Shown here one piece after another: positions 61,954 to 64,000 of a stretch of DNA of 64,000 nucleotides (positions within the stretch are counted from its first letter, which is position 1; the number at the start of each line of letters is the position of its first letter). The position numbers were made by a program, and so were the translations under genes. The notes under the pieces are model-generated. The model was given only the letters and a program-made list of their open reading frames with translations, searched no databases and had not been told where the DNA came from. The stretch comes from Streptomyces plumbidurans (GTDB taxonomy: Bacteria; Actinomycetota; Actinomycetes; Streptomycetales; Streptomycetaceae), in the NCBI RefSeq assembly GCF_019857225.1, contig NZ_JAFJSY010000010.1, positions 62,001-126,000 of the forward strand, read 5' to 3'.

Positions 61954-62379
61954 ATGGAAACGGACATCGAATCCCGCTTCCGCCGTGTTGGCCTCGAAGT
62001 GATCGGTAGGTTCACGGAGAGCGGCAGACCATCGGTTACGGAAGCATTCCACAAGGTGGTCCACATTGATGCGGAACCCGTGGAGCGAATTCAGCGACGT
62101 GCAGTCGACGCCGCCCAACGTGTCGACGAAGCATGGAAGAACCATGCGAGTAACGGCGGCGTACTGTCTGATGATGGGTCGTTTCTGGCTGCAGGCAGCA
62201 TGGCCTATGGGTGGGTTCACGTCAGGTTGACTGACAGCGTCGATATTGCGGCCCTTGGGGGGCCGCAAAAAGAGCTCATCTTTATAGCACGCTCCCTCAG
62301 CGGGCACCGCGTGTGTGCGGCGAGCACCGAAGGGGACGAGTACTGGATCCTCGAAGCGGAATTTCCCGAGTCCTCATAG
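61954..62379 (+). CDS. Putative immunity protein for the RHS toxin
   Basis: The 141-residue protein starts 15 bases after the toxin gene, with GGGAGAAC before the ATG. It has VVHIDAEPVERIQRRAV and LIFIARSLSGHRVCAAS. No family is recognised. Position, size and low GC match cognate immunity genes, which must neutralise the toxin of the producing strain. Confidence 0.65.
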   Translation: METDIESRFRRVGLEVIGRFTESGRPSVTEAFHKVVHIDAEPVERIQRRAVDAAQRVDEAWKNHASNGGVLSDDGSFLAAGSMAYGWVHVRLTDSVDIAALGGPQKELIFIARSLSGHRVCAASTEGDEYWILEAEFPESS

Positions 62380-62489
62380 CGCTTCGATCCGCCACAGGTT
62401 GGACGAATGGCAGCACTGCTGGGTTGGCAGAGAGGCGGAGGGGCGGGGTCTGCAAGCAAGTGCTCGCAGGGCCGCTTGTGAATTCTGGG

Positions 62490-62588
62490 TCAGACGGGTT
62501 CTGGTGAAGTGGCGCCCTTCAGGGCCTCGATAAATGCGGTGAAGGATGTGGCGGGGAGGGACAGGACGCCTTTGCCCGGGTCCTCGAG
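62490..62588 (-). pseudogene. DUF397 C-terminal fragment 3
   Basis: The minus-strand frame reads LEDPGKGVLSLPATSFTAFI, then EALKGATSPEPV and stop, the end of a DUF397 protein. It is cut at the CTCGAG at 62583-62588, where a fragment of an unrelated gene on the plus strand begins. The 110 bases between the immunity gene and this fragment show nothing else. Confidence 0.6.
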
Positions 62589-62813
62589 TCATGCCTTGTC
62601 GATGCCCAGGCCAGGGAGATATGGAAGGAGCTGATGATGCCGGTCAACTACTTCTTCCGGCATGAGGTCGCCGAGAAGGTTCGTGCGGAGGCGCGCGAAG
62701 AGGGGCGGGAAGAAGGACGCGAAGAGGGCATCGAGCAGGAGCGTGCGGTGTGGGCCCAGCAGGCGGTTTGTGCGGCGAGCGCGGCGGATTTGTTCGCCGA
62801 GGGCCCGAACTGA
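62589..62813 (+). pseudogene. C-terminal fragment of a Rpn-like nuclease/transposase-family gene
   Basis: The plus-strand frame reads AREIWKELMMPVNYFFRHEV, then a charged EEGREEGREEGIEQER repeat and stop. This matches the C-terminus of Streptomyces proteins related to Rpn recombination-promoting nucleases, where such repeats follow the catalytic domain. The nuclease domain is missing. An ATG at 62634 could give a 59-residue peptide, but there is no reason to think it is functional. Confidence 0.5.
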
Positions 62814-62837
62814 TCGGCCGGTCGGCGCGGGGGTGCC

Positions 62838-63485
62838 TCAGCGTGAGCAGGCACCTCGTTTGCCGTGTTGGGACGTGTTCTGCCAGACGCCCTGGGCGTT
62901 CTTGGCGAAAGAGATGGAGTAGCTGACGTAGGGGCTGGTGCCTTCTGGATTGCCCAGCTTCTCGCCCGTCTTGCGGTTCTTCGTGTACGCCTTGCTCTCG
63001 TCCGTGCAGTAGGAGACGACTGCGGCTCGCTTGTTGGAGCCGAGGACGACCTTGGGGGCGAAGGCGGGTAGCTTGCCCAGGACGGTGAGGTTCTTGTCCG
63101 TGTAGGTCCTGATCCACGCGCGAGTCTGTCCGACGACGCCTTCGGAGTCGTAGAAGGCGACGTCTTTGCTGTCGGGGTTGTTCGCGATGATGGCCGCGTA
63201 GCCTGCCCGGAGTTCTTCCTTTGCGTCGGCGAGTACCGCTTGCTTCAGCGGGTCGTTGCTCGTCCAGTTCTCGAAGGTCAGCTGGAATGTGCTCGGAAGG
63301 GTGATCTCCGGGCGTTGCGCGGCATCGGTGGGTCCGCCTGGGTCCGCCTTCGCCTTGGCCTTTGCGCCCGTGCTTTTGGCGCTGCCTGCAGGCGAGGCGT
63401 CATCGCCGCTGCCACACGCTCCGAGCAGGAGTGCCATGGCGGCAACGAGCGTGCACGTAACGGTGGTTGAGGCGAGGCGGGGCAT
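62838..63485 (-). CDS. Lipoprotein, relative of the one at 37534
   Basis: The 215-residue protein has a lipobox ALLLGACGSG, an Ala/Lys-rich linker and a C-terminal domain with VVSYCTDESKAYTKNRKTGE and SPYVSYSISFAKNAQGVW, which align with the protein at 37534. The ATG at 63485 places the signal peptide correctly. A further relative follows upstream, so they may be a small operon. Function is unknown. Confidence 0.72.
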   Translation of the reverse strand: MPRLASTTVTCTLVAAMALLLGACGSGDDASPAGSAKSTGAKAKAKADPGGPTDAAQRPEITLPSTFQLTFENWTSNDPLKQAVLADAKEELRAGYAAIIANNPDSKDVAFYDSEGVVGQTRAWIRTYTDKNLTVLGKLPAFAPKVVLGSNKRAAVVSYCTDESKAYTKNRKTGEKLGNPEGTSPYVSYSISFAKNAQGVWQNTSQHGKRGACSR

Positions 63486-63544
63486 GCTCACTCTCTTTCG
63501 AGGATTGGTGGGCGCGACGATCAGAGCCAGGGCGTGAGGCTCTG

Positions 63545-64000
63545 CTACTTCCGGCACTCGTTCGCCCTCTCCTGGACCTCTACGACGACGGTCTTCCAGG
63601 CCTTGGAGGAGCCGGCCGGTGGATACATGAGCAGCCGGTACTTCACGTAACTGTCGGCGTTCTCCTCGCTGTAGAGGATCTTGCCGGTCTTGATCTCCTT
63701 GCTGTACGACTTGGCCTGGTTGCGGCAGAAAGTGACGAGTTCGCGCTTGCCGCCGCCCTGCGCGGTCACGTCAGCGTCGTAGTACCTGTCGGTTCCTGTG
63801 ACGGTCCAGTGCCCTTTCACCCAGGCCTGGATCTGCGACTTGGCGTACTGCGCGGCCTGACCTTGCGAGTAGTACTGATATGCGGGGTCGTTCGGGTCCT
63901 GCTTGGAGATCCCGTGCTTCAGAGCTCGGATGTAGCTCTCCGCTCCGGCTAGTGCTGACGCCTGCTTGGCTTCGGGCGGCGTATCGAAGTCGAACACGAG
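63545..64000 (-). CDS. Lipoprotein-family protein, C-terminal part (partial at window edge)
   Basis: About 151 residues are present; the N-terminus lies beyond the right edge. The visible part has YYSQGQAAQYAKSQIQAWV, TGTDRYYDADVTAQGG, LVTFCRNQAKSYSKEIKTGK and a final ANECRK. It aligns with the proteins at 37534 and 62838, so a lipoprotein signal is expected outside the window. Position 63997 has a GTG, but the alignment continues beyond it, so it is not a start. Confidence 0.7.
   Translation of the reverse strand, partial: LVFDFDTPPEAKQASALAGAESYIRALKHGISKQDPNDPAYQYYSQGQAAQYAKSQIQAWVKGHWTVTGTDRYYDADVTAQGGGKRELVTFCRNQAKSYSKEIKTGKILYSEENADSYVKYRLLMYPPAGSSKAWKTVVVEVQERANECRK

Overview
The window is a high-GC actinobacterial chromosome segment, almost certainly from a Streptomyces. 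The support is GC-rich codon use, frequent GTG starts, 4-base start/stop overlaps, a futalosine-type menaquinone pathway, an SsgA-like sporulation protein, DUF397 fragments and a Tad/Flp pilus locus. From memory the gene order resembles the S. coelicolor region around SCO4473-SCO4540. No rRNA, tRNA, CRISPR array or transposase was seen.

Layout. 1-1326: cytochrome c maturation (end of resB, ccsB). 1330-4786: a nucleoside deaminase, a transglutaminase-like protein, a divergent quinone oxidoreductase/ArsR pair and a small membrane protein. 4875-9758: late and early menaquinone genes (UbiD-like decarboxylase, MqnP prenyltransferase, UbiX-like flavin prenyltransferase, an Lrp/AsnC regulator, MqnE). 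The first pathway gene, mqnA, lies separately at 23445. 9790-22819: housekeeping and regulatory genes, including a UdgX-type uracil-DNA glycosylase, GNAT, TetR, MaoC and FabG, tandem fadD paralogues, LysR, a methyltransferase, AzlCD and an XRE/cupin regulator. 22935-26192: a cold-shock protein, MqnA and a membrane Ser/Thr kinase.

26202-45217 is the core accessory region, built around type VII secretion. A 1535-residue EccC/EssC-like triple-ATPase motor faces away from a WXG100 gene across an intergenic region full of palindromes. Next to it are repeated modules: a small WXG100-like partner, a larger WXG-domain protein with a hydrophobic segment (effector-like), and proteins of a family marked by an LP(C/A/V)GPAV motif, which I read as a PsbP/Mog1-type fold. 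Further paralogues with a PH/GRAM-like core, secreted or lipoprotein genes, membrane proteins and a lone Abi-C-like gene are interspersed. 45713-52313 is a complete-looking Tad/Flp pilus operon (CpaB-like, CpaE-like, CpaF, TadB, TadC, Flp pilin, two TadE-like pseudopilins, a TadG-like protein) without a prepilin peptidase. It is followed by an unknown protein and an SsgA-like protein. 53801-55874 holds a barstar-like protein among putative orphan immunity genes. 56130-62379 is a fourth type VII module carrying a 1541-residue RHS polymorphic toxin and its likely immunity gene. It is bracketed by 5'-truncated DUF397 fragments. The right edge contains two more members of the lipoprotein family.

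The most interesting proposal is that the LP(C/A/V)GPAV proteins act as dedicated chaperones or adaptors for membrane-segment-bearing type VII effectors, as EagR/DUF1795 proteins do for RHS effectors of type VI secretion. This rests on co-occurrence and my reading of the fold and has not been tested.
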